The notes below the pieces were generated by a model, which was not told the DNA's origin, searched no databases, and worked only from the letters and a program-made list of their open reading frames with translations. A stretch of 64,000 bases of DNA from Winogradskyella vincentii. GTDB taxonomy: Bacteria > Bacteroidota > Bacteroidia > Flavobacteriales > Flavobacteriaceae. Location of the stretch: positions 372,001-436,000 of the forward strand of contig NZ_JAIUJS010000003.1 of the NCBI RefSeq assembly GCF_020166345.1, given 5' to 3'. The position numbers and the translations under genes were made by a program. Each line of letters opens with the position of its first letter. Position 1 is the stretch's first letter. Below, one piece after another: positions 25,671 to 33,222 of this stretch.

Positions 25671-26051
25671 CTAAAGAACTTCTAAAAAGTAATTCATCAT
25701 TTCTTCTTTAAGATCATAGTGCAATTTGATATAAGTACGCATATCTTCTCTTAATGTACGCTGTTCATTTTGTAAACGTCCATCTATGTTTTCGTTAAAG
25801 TCTACGTTTATGATATTTGCCATTTTATTACGACATCTATGTAGCAACTTAGATATAGCATCCTTTTCTATCATTATACGGTTTTGAAAAACTTCGAGTT
25901 TTACCATTGCCATCGGGTCTGGTTCACGCTGAACTATTTCTTCTAGTTTTTCTTCAAAGGTGTCCATTTCATTAAAATGAAATCTCAGTTCTCGCTTCCA
26001 GGTTTCTATATTAAACTTCAAATCGCTTAAATACATTACTTTACTTTGCAT
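25671..26051 (-). CDS. Helical protein of unknown function following the EF-G paralogue
   Basis: A 126-residue, strongly helical and charged soluble protein with heptad-like stretches (FNEMDTFEEKLEEIVQREP, RLQNEQRTLREDMRTYIKL). No known family comes to mind. M6 (26036) could be the true start. It follows the EF-G-like gene by 11 bp, so the two are one operon; a role beside the ribosome is inference from that placing alone. Confidence 0.72.
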   Translation of the reverse strand: MQSKVMYLSDLKFNIETWKRELRFHFNEMDTFEEKLEEIVQREPDPMAMVKLEVFQNRIMIEKDAISKLLHRCRNKMANIINVDFNENIDGRLQNEQRTLREDMRTYIKLHYDLKEEMMNYFLEVL

Positions 26052-26062
26052 ATTTCTAGTAT

Positions 26063-28183
26063 TTAGGTGGTTATTAATTCGTGTTGTTTTACTAATTCCT
26101 TTTGAACATGAGTAGGTACGGCATTATATCCTAAAAATTTCGTTGAATATGTTCCTCTACCTTGAGTTATTGATCGTAGCTGACTAGAAAAATCAGTTAA
26201 TTCTGCAGACGGTATAGTACATTTTAATATTTGATAATGTGCTTCTGTCTCAATACCTTGAATAACTGCTCTTCTACTTTGCAATTCTGTCATTACACTA
26301 CCTACCATTTGTTCAGGAGCTCTTAACTCCATCTGTTCAATTGGTTCGAGTAATTTAGGATTAGCATTTAAAAAGGCATCTTTAAATGCATGAGCTCCGG
26401 CAATTTTAAAAGATATATCATTAGAATCTACAGCATGCATCTTACCGTCGTACACCATTACTCTAACATCTCTAATGTAAGATTTTGTTAGTGGTCCAGA
26501 TTCCATTACCTCTAATATTCCTTTCATTATTGAAGGTAGGTAGCGTTGATCAATAACACCACCAACTATACAATTATAAAATACGAGTTTACCGTCCCAA
26601 GGAAGATTAACTTCTTCCTTACCTCTTAATGAAAATCCTTCTGGTTCTGGCATACCTTCATAATATGGTTCTATTTTTAAATGAACTTGACCAAATTGAC
26701 CAGATCCACCACTCTGCTTTTTGTGGCGGTAATTTGCGGTTGCACTTCTTTGAATGGTTTCTCTATATGAAATTTTCGGTGCTTCAAATCTTGGTTTTAC
26801 ATCGTAAATATTTTCTAGTAACCAATTTAATGTTGATAAATGCAATTCACCCTGAGTACCAACTAAAGTTTGATGAGTTTCATTGTTGTAACTTAAATCA
26901 ACCGTTAAGTCTTGACTATGAATTCTCTTTAGAGCTTCACTTAACTTTTCTTCTTCGCTTGAGTTTTCAGCAAATACAGCTTTAACTAATCTAGGTTGAG
27001 GGAACTTAATTGGCTTTATTGTTCCTGCTTCTGGAGAAGCCGCAAGCGTATCATTAGTTTCAGTATACTTCAACTTAGTAGTAGCTCCTATATCACCCAC
27101 GGTTAGCTTTTCAACTGAGTGCTTTTGTTTACCATCCATGATATAAAGCTGATTCAAAGTTTCAGATTCACCAGTTCTTGTGTTATATAGCTTGTCATTA
27201 GCTTTAACTTCACCTGACATCACCTTAAAGAACGTAATTTGCCCTAAGTTTGGTTGATATATATTTTTGAATATAAACAATGAGGTTTCACCATTTAAAT
27301 CTGGTTTTATTAATTCGCCCTCAATAGTTTGCTCTGGTTTTAAATCAGCCGCTGCTGGTGCTACATTATCAATGAAGCCCATCAATCTACCTGTACCCAT
27401 ATCTTTAAGTGCAGATACACAGAATACTGGGAAGAAATCATGATTAAGCATACCAAGCTTAATTCCCTTTCTTAATTCTTCTTCATTTAATGTTCCCTTA
27501 TCAAAATAAAGTTCCATTAACTCCTCATCATTCTCAGCTGCTTTTTCAACCAATTCATTATGAAGCATATTTGCATACTCTAACTGATCCTCTGGAATTG
27601 GTAATTTTTCTGGTTTACCTCCTTCAGGTCCAAATTTGTAGCATTTCATTTTTAATACATCTATAATGCATTGTGCACCATCTAATTTTATTGGATATTG
27701 AACCAATACAGCATTTTTGCCCACTAATTCTTTCAGGCTATTGAAACTCATTTCAAAATTTGCCTTTTCACTATCTATTTTATTTATTACAAATAGAGTT
27801 GGTTTGTGATATTTATCGACATAATTCCAAATTATCTCAGTCCCAATATCAGCGCCATGTTTCGCATTTATTACTGTTACAATTGTATCTGCAACACGTA
27901 TAGAAGACATTATTTCACCAATAAAATCATCTAAGCCTGGTGTATCAATTATGTTGATTTTGTAATTACGCCATTCTGTGTGCAAAGGGGTAGCAAAAAC
28001 AGAAGCACCGCGTTGGTGCTCAAATTCATGGTAATCCGAAATTGTATTTTGTTGCTCTACAGTGCCACGTCTGTTGATAAGACCAGCCTCATAGAGCATA
28101 GTCTCAGATAAGGTGGTTTTGCCGGCACGATGGGTACCAACAAAGGCCACATTTTTAATGTGCTTATTATCGAATACTTTCAT
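26063..28183 (-). CDS. Elongation factor G-like GTPase (EF-G paralogue)
   Basis: A 706-residue translational GTPase with the full EF-G domain order. G1 is GTHRAGKT (16-23), G3 DTPGLDDF (80-87), G4 NKID (134-137), and domains III-V follow, including YRETIQRSATANYRHKKQSG and the domain V segment SVMTELQSRRAVIQGIE. Two departures from canonical EF-G stand out: the P-loop has HRAGKT instead of DAGKTT context, and the catalytic histidine of DTPGH is Leu84. It is therefore a paralogue of the EF-G2-like group, likely slow in GTP hydrolysis and not the main translocase. It shares a transcript with the 126-residue gene. Confidence 0.9.
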   Translation of the reverse strand: MKVFDNKHIKNVAFVGTHRAGKTTLSETMLYEAGLINRRGTVEQQNTISDYHEFEHQRGASVFATPLHTEWRNYKINIIDTPGLDDFIGEIMSSIRVADTIVTVINAKHGADIGTEIIWNYVDKYHKPTLFVINKIDSEKANFEMSFNSLKELVGKNAVLVQYPIKLDGAQCIIDVLKMKCYKFGPEGGKPEKLPIPEDQLEYANMLHNELVEKAAENDEELMELYFDKGTLNEEELRKGIKLGMLNHDFFPVFCVSALKDMGTGRLMGFIDNVAPAAADLKPEQTIEGELIKPDLNGETSLFIFKNIYQPNLGQITFFKVMSGEVKANDKLYNTRTGESETLNQLYIMDGKQKHSVEKLTVGDIGATTKLKYTETNDTLAASPEAGTIKPIKFPQPRLVKAVFAENSSEEEKLSEALKRIHSQDLTVDLSYNNETHQTLVGTQGELHLSTLNWLLENIYDVKPRFEAPKISYRETIQRSATANYRHKKQSGGSGQFGQVHLKIEPYYEGMPEPEGFSLRGKEEVNLPWDGKLVFYNCIVGGVIDQRYLPSIMKGILEVMESGPLTKSYIRDVRVMVYDGKMHAVDSNDISFKIAGAHAFKDAFLNANPKLLEPIEQMELRAPEQMVGSVMTELQSRRAVIQGIETEAHYQILKCTIPSAELTDFSSQLRSITQGRGTYSTKFLGYNAVPTHVQKELVKQHELITT

Positions 28184-28299
28184 ATATAGTGTGATTTTTG
28201 AATATTAAAATTCCTTGAAAATTGCATCAATAAAGGTACTTTTACTTTACGTTTAAAAACATGACATAAGTTAGGTTTTGAATATTTTTAAAGAATCAA

Positions 28300-29124
28300 A
28301 TGGTGAATTCTCAAGATAAAAAAATATTGCAAGAAATGTTTAATGGCTATCAGGGCACTCCACTACTTTGGCAAGACAAAATGGTATTTGATATGGAGCA
28401 ATATGTGCCGGATTCGACGTCCAAGGCCTTCTTTAAAGATAAGGAATTTAATTCAATTCGTCTTGGGAATTTAGTAGAAAAGTTTGTGTCATTTCAGATA
28501 CAAAATCTATCTAATGCAGAAATAATTGCAGAGAACTTACAGATAAATAAAGAAAAGGAAACTATTGGTGAGCTAGATATCTTGTTTCTTCTAGAACAAC
28601 AACCTATTCATTTAGAAATTATTTATAAATTCTATCTGTTCGATTCTAATGCTGATCCTAATGATTCACTTGGGCATTGGATTGGACCCAACAGAAGAGA
28701 TAGTTTGATTTACAAGCTCAATAAGTTAAAAAATAGGCAATTACCACTTCTCTTTAAACCTGAAACTATTTTAGCAATTAAAAACTTAGGTATTGATGTT
28801 GCTAATATTAAGCAACTTACATGTTTTAAAGCACAGCTTTTTGTACCCTATAAAAGTAATGTAGAAAAGCTTAATCCTTTAAATGACCAGTGTATTACAG
28901 GTAATTATTTAAATTATAAATTAATAGAGTGCCTAAAGAATTGTCAATTTTATATACCTACTAAACTAGAATGGCTGTGCAAACCCAGAAGTAATGTAAA
29001 ATGGTTAAATTCTAATACAGCAAATGCTGAAATCATGAAGTTTATCAATGAAAATAGATCACCTCTTATTTGGGTAAAACAGAAAGATAATAGCTTACAA
29101 AAATATTTTATTACATGGTGGTGA
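28300..29124 (+). CDS. DUF1853 family protein
   Basis: A 274-residue soluble protein matching DUF1853: LGNLVEKFVSFQI, GELDILFLLEQQPIHLEIIYKFYL, the motif HWIGPNRRDSLIYKLNKLKNRQLPLL. The conserved GELD...HLE-x-x-YKFY arrangement looks like a PD-(D/E)xK-type nuclease core (E/D at the strand, then E-x-x-K), so a nuclease-like fold is plausible; this is inference. It lies 19 bp before the RluE-like gene on the same strand and may be co-transcribed. Confidence 0.87.
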   Translation: MVNSQDKKILQEMFNGYQGTPLLWQDKMVFDMEQYVPDSTSKAFFKDKEFNSIRLGNLVEKFVSFQIQNLSNAEIIAENLQINKEKETIGELDILFLLEQQPIHLEIIYKFYLFDSNADPNDSLGHWIGPNRRDSLIYKLNKLKNRQLPLLFKPETILAIKNLGIDVANIKQLTCFKAQLFVPYKSNVEKLNPLNDQCITGNYLNYKLIECLKNCQFYIPTKLEWLCKPRSNVKWLNSNTANAEIMKFINENRSPLIWVKQKDNSLQKYFITWW

Positions 29125-29143
29125 ATTTTAAATAAGAAAAAAC

Positions 29144-29701
29144 GTGCATTATTTTTACAAAATATATAAACCCTATGGGTTTCTAAGTCAATTTGTTAAC
29201 AACCAGAAAAAAAGGAAAAGTAAGCATCTTTTAGGTGAGCTTGGTGAATTTCCTAAAGATACTATGGCTGTTGGTAGATTAGACGAAAAATCTGAAGGTT
29301 TGTTGTTACTGACAACTGATGGCAAGTTTAGCCAATTGATAACAAGTTCTAAAATTGAAAAAGAATACCACGTTATGGTAGATGGTATCATTGACGAAAA
29401 AGCAATTACTGAATTAAGAAATGGTGTGAATATTACTGTTAAAGGTGAATCCTATAAAACACAGTCTTGCAATGTTTCATTATTATCTAATACAAGCCAC
29501 ATTATTGATAGGTTTGTGAGAGAAGAACGTCATGGTCCGACCTCATGGATTTCAATTACATTAAAAGAAGGTAAATATAGACAGGTAAGGAAAATGACTG
29601 CCAAGGTAGGATTTCCAACACTACGTTTGGTAAGAGTACGTATTGGAAATTATAAATTAGAATGCATGAAACCTGGAGATATTTCTAAACTTAATTATTA
29701 G
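29144..29701 (+). CDS. rluE: RsuA/RluE-family rRNA pseudouridine synthase
   Basis: A 185-residue enzyme starting with GTG. The catalytic motif is VGRLDEKSEGLLLLTTDG with Asp47, and the C-terminal WISITLKEGKYRQVRKM and RLVRVRIG are typical. It lacks the S4 domain and has the compact size of RluE, which modifies U2457 of 23S rRNA in E. coli; RluB/RluF and RsuA carry an extra domain. The symbol is by family resemblance. The stop overlaps the convergent secreted protein gene by 11 bp. Confidence 0.85.
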   Translation: MHYFYKIYKPYGFLSQFVNNQKKRKSKHLLGELGEFPKDTMAVGRLDEKSEGLLLLTTDGKFSQLITSSKIEKEYHVMVDGIIDEKAITELRNGVNITVKGESYKTQSCNVSLLSNTSHIIDRFVREERHGPTSWISITLKEGKYRQVRKMTAKVGFPTLRLVRVRIGNYKLECMKPGDISKLNY

Positions 29702-30422
29702 AAGCTTCGTCATTGTCTTCCTTATCTCCTGCTTTAGGTTTTATTACAGTTTTTTGATTATTGAAGATTATCCTAGCTTTCACACCAGTTAAGAGATTCC
29801 ACTCTTTTGAAGAAATTACTTTTCCTGCATCATCATAAACTACAAATTCAGCTGTATTTGGGCCAGAATCACCTTGATTAAGCGCTATGATATCTACTAT
29901 ATTTTTACCTTCTGCCAGGTTAACTTCAACTCTTCTGTAACTGTTAGTAAGTAACAGATTATGTTTTACTATATAACCATTTAATACAATCTGCACCCTG
30001 TCACCATCAGGAAACTCATGATCTCTGCATACTATATTAACAAACTTTGTATCCACATTGTGCTCGCCAAGAAACTGATCTGACATTGTTTTGATCACAC
30101 CACCTTTTACAAGTTCTTTCTTCCAACGTTTTTCGTAAATCTCACCTGGACTTTTTAAACCATCATCATAAACCATAGAGAATGGCTTCTCAGATTCTTT
30201 CATTTTAAAGTTCTTAGTGTCGTTTTTAGAACCTGAATTTTTATCGTCTTCCTTTTCTAATTTTGGTGCTACCTTTATTCTTAATGGAATGGAGTCTTTT
30301 TCCTTATCTGACTTCTCGGCAGGAATTCTTATGGATTTAGTCTTCTTGTCCTTAACTTGAGAATACACCATTGTGGCACATAACATGCTAAAAACAATTA
30401 ATATAGATTTGAGTGTTTTCAC
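29691..30422 (-). CDS. Exported hypothetical protein with charged linker
   Basis: A 243-residue protein with a signal peptide (LIVFSMLCATMVYSQ). A lysine/aspartate-rich low-complexity stretch (about 22-75) precedes a C-terminal beta-domain: VQIVLNGYIVKHNLLLTNSY, VEVNLAEGKNIVDIIALNQG, GPNTAEFVVYDDAGKVI, a Ig/carbohydrate-binding-like strand set. The last residues are again acidic. I know similar proteins in Flavobacteriaceae only as hypotheticals. Probably periplasmic or surface-located. Confidence 0.75.
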   Translation of the reverse strand: MKTLKSILIVFSMLCATMVYSQVKDKKTKSIRIPAEKSDKEKDSIPLRIKVAPKLEKEDDKNSGSKNDTKNFKMKESEKPFSMVYDDGLKSPGEIYEKRWKKELVKGGVIKTMSDQFLGEHNVDTKFVNIVCRDHEFPDGDRVQIVLNGYIVKHNLLLTNSYRRVEVNLAEGKNIVDIIALNQGDSGPNTAEFVVYDDAGKVISSKEWNLLTGVKARIIFNNQKTVIKPKAGDKEDNDEASNN

Positions 30423-30518
30423 TTTTATTTAGACTAGAATTCTTTTTTAAACTTGTGCTCAAAAACTGTACCTATTTCAAAATAAACGCTAAAAAATATA
30501 ATTCCTTACAAAAAAACG

Positions 30519-32027
30519 TTAAAACTTACCGTTAAAACTTATTCTCAATTTCCTGTTATATTCTTCAAAAAGCCAATCTTTATAATTATCTGTACTATTC
30601 ATAATACAGTAACTATATTGTTTGATACGGTATGCAATATCATCTTGTAGCAACTTAGTTAATGCCCTTGCATCGTATACATCCTCGCTGTTTTCAATAC
30701 ACATTTGAGAATGTTGGGCAATTGATCGTTCAATGACCGTAAAAGACTTTTTACCTGAGTTAATTACATCTTTATAAGTGGCTTTAACATCAAACTCCAA
30801 GCTCGGAGAGTTTTTAAATTGTTCCTTTACAGAATCTGGCATAACATAAACAAAGTCGCGTTCTAATAACTCATCATCAATAATATTCTCCAGATATAAA
30901 TCCGGATATTTAAAAATGTGTTGCCAGTCAACAGGTTGGCTCCAAGGTCCAAATCTTGCAATATTGTTACCAAGATCTATAACTTGAAAAGTGGTTCTGT
31001 CTTTAAAAATTCTGCTACCACGACCAATCATCTGAAAATATAGAGTTAATGACCGAGTAGCTCTATTAAGTATGATTGATTCTACAGTTGGTTCATCAAA
31101 TCCGGTGGTGAGAATACTGACCGAAGTCAACACAGCATCTGGAGTATTTTTAAACCACTTCAAAATATCCTTACGCTCTTGTTTACTAGCAGTATTGTCT
31201 AAATGCTGTACGTTATAACCAGCTTTCTTAAATGTATAATATACTTCCTTTGACGTATATATACCATTATTAAAAATCAGTGTTTTTTTCCCTTTTGCTA
31301 ATTCTTCATAGGCCGTTAGCAACTTAGATTGCATTAATGTATTGGTGTAAAGTGCTTCAGAAGACTTTACTGTATAATCTCCATTAATACCTATTTTTAA
31401 TGAGGTTAAACCAACATCATAGTGAAATAAATCCGCTGTAGCTAAAAATCCATTCTTAATAAGTGTAGCAATATCATCACCAACTATAAGTTTATCATAG
31501 TTATCTTTCATTGGTAACTTAATATTACTACTTAAAGGTGTTGCAGTAACTCCCAATATAAAGCAGTTCTCAAAAAATTTGAACAGCTTTCTAAATGAGT
31601 TATAATGAGCCTCGTCAATGATAACAAGTCCAACATTATTCAACTCAAAATCTTTATCTGACAATCTATTATTAAGTGTTTCAACCATTGCTACAAAACA
31701 CTTGTAATCTTCTTGATCTGGTAAGGTTTTAACCTTACTGTTTATGACTTTATTCTTAACCTTAAATCCTGTAAGAACATTCGAAGTTTGTCTACACAAC
31801 TCAATACGATGCGTTAAGATTACCACCTTTTTATTGTGTTTTTCAATGTACCGTCTTACTATCTCAGAAAAAATTACAGTCTTCCCTCCTCCTGTTGGTA
31901 ATTGATACAGCAAATTAAAATTATCATCTTCCTCATCCATTACATCAAAAATGCGGTTGAGATCCTTAATCTGATAATCATAAAGGCGCTTCTCTGTAAT
32001 ATTCTCGTTTAACGTTCCTGTAGACAT
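30519..32027 (-). CDS. DEAD/DEAH-box SF2 helicase, paralogue 2
   Basis: A 502-residue helicase with PTGGGKT (44-50), IIDEAHYNSF (DEAH 138-141), GVTATPLSS and QMIGRGSR, and the same family-specific C-terminal region (CIENSEDVYDA, then LTKLLQDDIAYRI). It can be aligned almost gap-free with the helicase at 10344-11897; long identical blocks include LLYQLPTGGGKTVIFSE and GLVIIDEAHYNSF. A TATTTTTG box 26 bp upstream repeats the promoter layout of paralogue 1, so duplication probably included the promoter. Substrate unknown. Confidence 0.9.
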   Translation of the reverse strand: MSTGTLNENITEKRLYDYQIKDLNRIFDVMDEEDDNFNLLYQLPTGGGKTVIFSEIVRRYIEKHNKKVVILTHRIELCRQTSNVLTGFKVKNKVINSKVKTLPDQEDYKCFVAMVETLNNRLSDKDFELNNVGLVIIDEAHYNSFRKLFKFFENCFILGVTATPLSSNIKLPMKDNYDKLIVGDDIATLIKNGFLATADLFHYDVGLTSLKIGINGDYTVKSSEALYTNTLMQSKLLTAYEELAKGKKTLIFNNGIYTSKEVYYTFKKAGYNVQHLDNTASKQERKDILKWFKNTPDAVLTSVSILTTGFDEPTVESIILNRATRSLTLYFQMIGRGSRIFKDRTTFQVIDLGNNIARFGPWSQPVDWQHIFKYPDLYLENIIDDELLERDFVYVMPDSVKEQFKNSPSLEFDVKATYKDVINSGKKSFTVIERSIAQHSQMCIENSEDVYDARALTKLLQDDIAYRIKQYSYCIMNSTDNYKDWLFEEYNRKLRISFNGKF

Positions 32028-32053
32028 TGAAAATTGCTAAGTCATTAATTTTG

Positions 32054-32061
32054 CAAAAATA
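32054..32061 (-). promoter_or_regulatory. -7 box of helicase 2
   Basis: TATTTTTG on the minus strand, 26 bp before the start codon, almost the same spacing as for helicase 1. Confidence 0.55.
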
Positions 32062-32088
32062 GCACATTGTAAGTGTTTCTGGTAGCTA

Positions 32089-32108
32089 TTGTTAATAACC
32101 TTTAACAA
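32089..32108. repeat. Interrupted palindrome TTGTTAA-N6-TTAACAA
   Basis: Matches the element at 17520-17541; the shared string is ATTGTTAATAAC plus TTAACAAGAT. It sits between helicase 2 and the broken exbD-like gene. Confidence 0.4.
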
Positions 32109-32161
32109 GATTGGTATTGTTCTTGTGCCTTTACAGTACTAACATTTTAAATATTCAAATT

Positions 32162-32728
32162 ATGAAAACTTCACGAAGACAATCTGCGACGGTCAACGCA
32201 GGTTCTATGGCAGACATTGCTTTTTTATTACTTATTTTCTTTTTAGTAACCACTACAATATCTGCAGACAAAGGAATTTTACGACAATTATCTGCAGAAT
32301 GTCCTCCAGGAACAAATTGCAAAGCAGATATCGCGGAAAGGAATTTATTGAGAATTAATATTAATGCTGAAAATGAAATAATGGTAAAGAATGAAATCGT
32401 CCCTATTGAGAAATTAAAACAATTCGTAATTGAGTTCGTTGATAATAACGGCTCAGATTCTTGTGGTTATTGTAATGGAAATAAGAATGAACAATCTTCA
32501 GATCATCCCAAAAAGGCAGTCATATCTCTGAGCCATGATGCATTAACATCTTAAGAAGCATTTGTAGCTGTACAAGATGAATTAACAAAAGCATACTTCC
32601 ATTTAAGAGAAAAATATGCTGAACGGTTTTTTAATAAGGCTCCTAACGAGTTATCTAAATATGAACTATTTACAGTTAAAAAGGCGTACCCTTTCATTGT
32701 TTCAGAAGTTAAAATAATTCGTAAATAG
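32162..32728 (+). pseudogene. exbD: ExbD/TolR-family biopolymer-transport gene interrupted by an in-frame TAA
   Basis: From ATG 32162 the frame encodes an ExbD-like protein: a short basic N-terminus, the membrane helix with its essential Asp (SMADIAFLLLIFFLVTTTI), then the periplasmic domain ending KKAVISLSHDALTS. Codon 131 (32552-32554) is TAA, and the same frame continues without a gap for 57 residues as EAFVAVQDELTKAY... to a TAG at 32726. Bacteroidota ExbD proteins I know have a tyrosine or similar residue at the stop position (T-S/T-Y-x-A-x-x-A-V-Q). A TAT/TAC to TAA change explains it. The shortened protein would lose its C-terminal dimerisation part. No exbB or second exbD is adjacent, which is unusual. 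Alternatives are a base-call error or readthrough. Confidence 0.85.
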
Positions 32729-32824
32729 TTAAAGTCTGTTAAATTACTACTATGCAATGCAAAGTACTGTAACAAATTAATTTTTGTGTCGTCTATATTG
32801 TGTAATCAATTAAAAACGAAAATC

Positions 32825-32911
32825 ATGAGAACATTAGACAACAATCAATTAACAGGTACAACAGTAGGGACAAAAAGCCATACTTGGAACAACAAAAGAC
32901 GTTATAGATAA
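32825..32911 (+). CDS. 28-residue peptide gene, copy 1
   Basis: Encodes MRTLDNNQLTGTTVGTKSH followed by T-W-N-N-K-R-R-Y-R. The N-terminal half is polar and the C-terminus strongly basic; there is no signal peptide, membrane segment or cysteine. It is the first of two near-identical tandem copies. Of the five codons that differ between copies, three differ only at a silent third base and no indel occurs, so the reading frame is under selection. An A-rich leader precedes the ATG. Family and function unknown. Confidence 0.62.
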   Translation: MRTLDNNQLTGTTVGTKSHTWNNKRRYR

Positions 32912-32945
32912 TAACGTAATTCATCAATCATTAAATCAAACAATT

Positions 32946-33032
32946 ATGAGAACATTAGACAACAATCAATTAACAGGTACTACAGTAGGTACAAAAAGTC
33001 ATGCCTGGAACAGTAAAAGACGTTATAGATAA
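32946..33032 (+). CDS. 28-residue peptide gene, copy 2
   Basis: Encodes the same first 19 residues as copy 1, then A-W-N-S-K-R-R-Y-R; the amino-acid changes are Thr20 to Ala and Asn23 to Ser. The spacer before it (ending CAAACAATT) provides an AT-rich, Shine-Dalgarno-free leader, as usual in this group. Probably one transcript with copy 1 and the third ORF, ended by the hairpin at 33171. Confidence 0.62.
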   Translation: MRTLDNNQLTGTTVGTKSHAWNSKRRYR

Positions 33033-33066
33033 TAACGTAATTCATCAATCACTAAATCAAACAGTT

Positions 33067-33138
33067 ATGAGAGCTTTATCAAAAATTGTCAATACATCTA
33101 ACAGTTTAGATGATGACTTAGAAACTATCAAGTTATGA
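33067..33138 (+). CDS. 23-residue peptide ORF sharing the repeat leader
   Basis: Preceded by the same spacer as copy 2 and beginning M-R-A-L, it then diverges (SKIVNTSNSLDDDLETIKL), being acidic at the C-terminus instead of basic. It may be a diverged third family member or an unrelated peptide captured behind the repeated leader. Its TGA overlaps an ATG (ATGA at 33135) that opens a further 11-codon frame ending exactly at the terminator stem. Confidence 0.45.
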   Translation: MRALSKIVNTSNSLDDDLETIKL

Positions 33139-33170
33139 GAATTGAACCTAATCAAAGTCAATCAAAGTAA

Positions 33171-33200
33171 AAAGCCAGTTTATTAAATAAACTGGCTTTT
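33171..33200. terminator. Bidirectional terminator, 14-bp perfect stem
   Basis: AAAGCCAGTTTATT, one base, AATAAACTGGCTTT followed by T. It closes the peptide array on plus and the secreted protease gene on minus (stop 33223). Confidence 0.88.
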
Positions 33201-33222
33201 ATTTTATTGTAGAATCTTTAGA

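Larger units (their letters stand above)
32825..33066 (+). repeat. Tandem duplication of a 121-bp unit
   Basis: Unit 1 is 32825-32945 and unit 2 is 32946-33066. Each holds a 28-codon ORF and a 34-bp spacer that serves as leader for the next ORF. By eye the units differ at nine positions (seven coding, two spacer). A third ORF follows the second spacer. Confidence 0.9.

Noticed and set aside
32552-32554. Selenocysteine or programmed frameshift reading of the exbD break
   Set aside because: The stop is TAA, not TGA, and the downstream frame is unshifted, so neither mechanism applies; nonsense change or readthrough remain.
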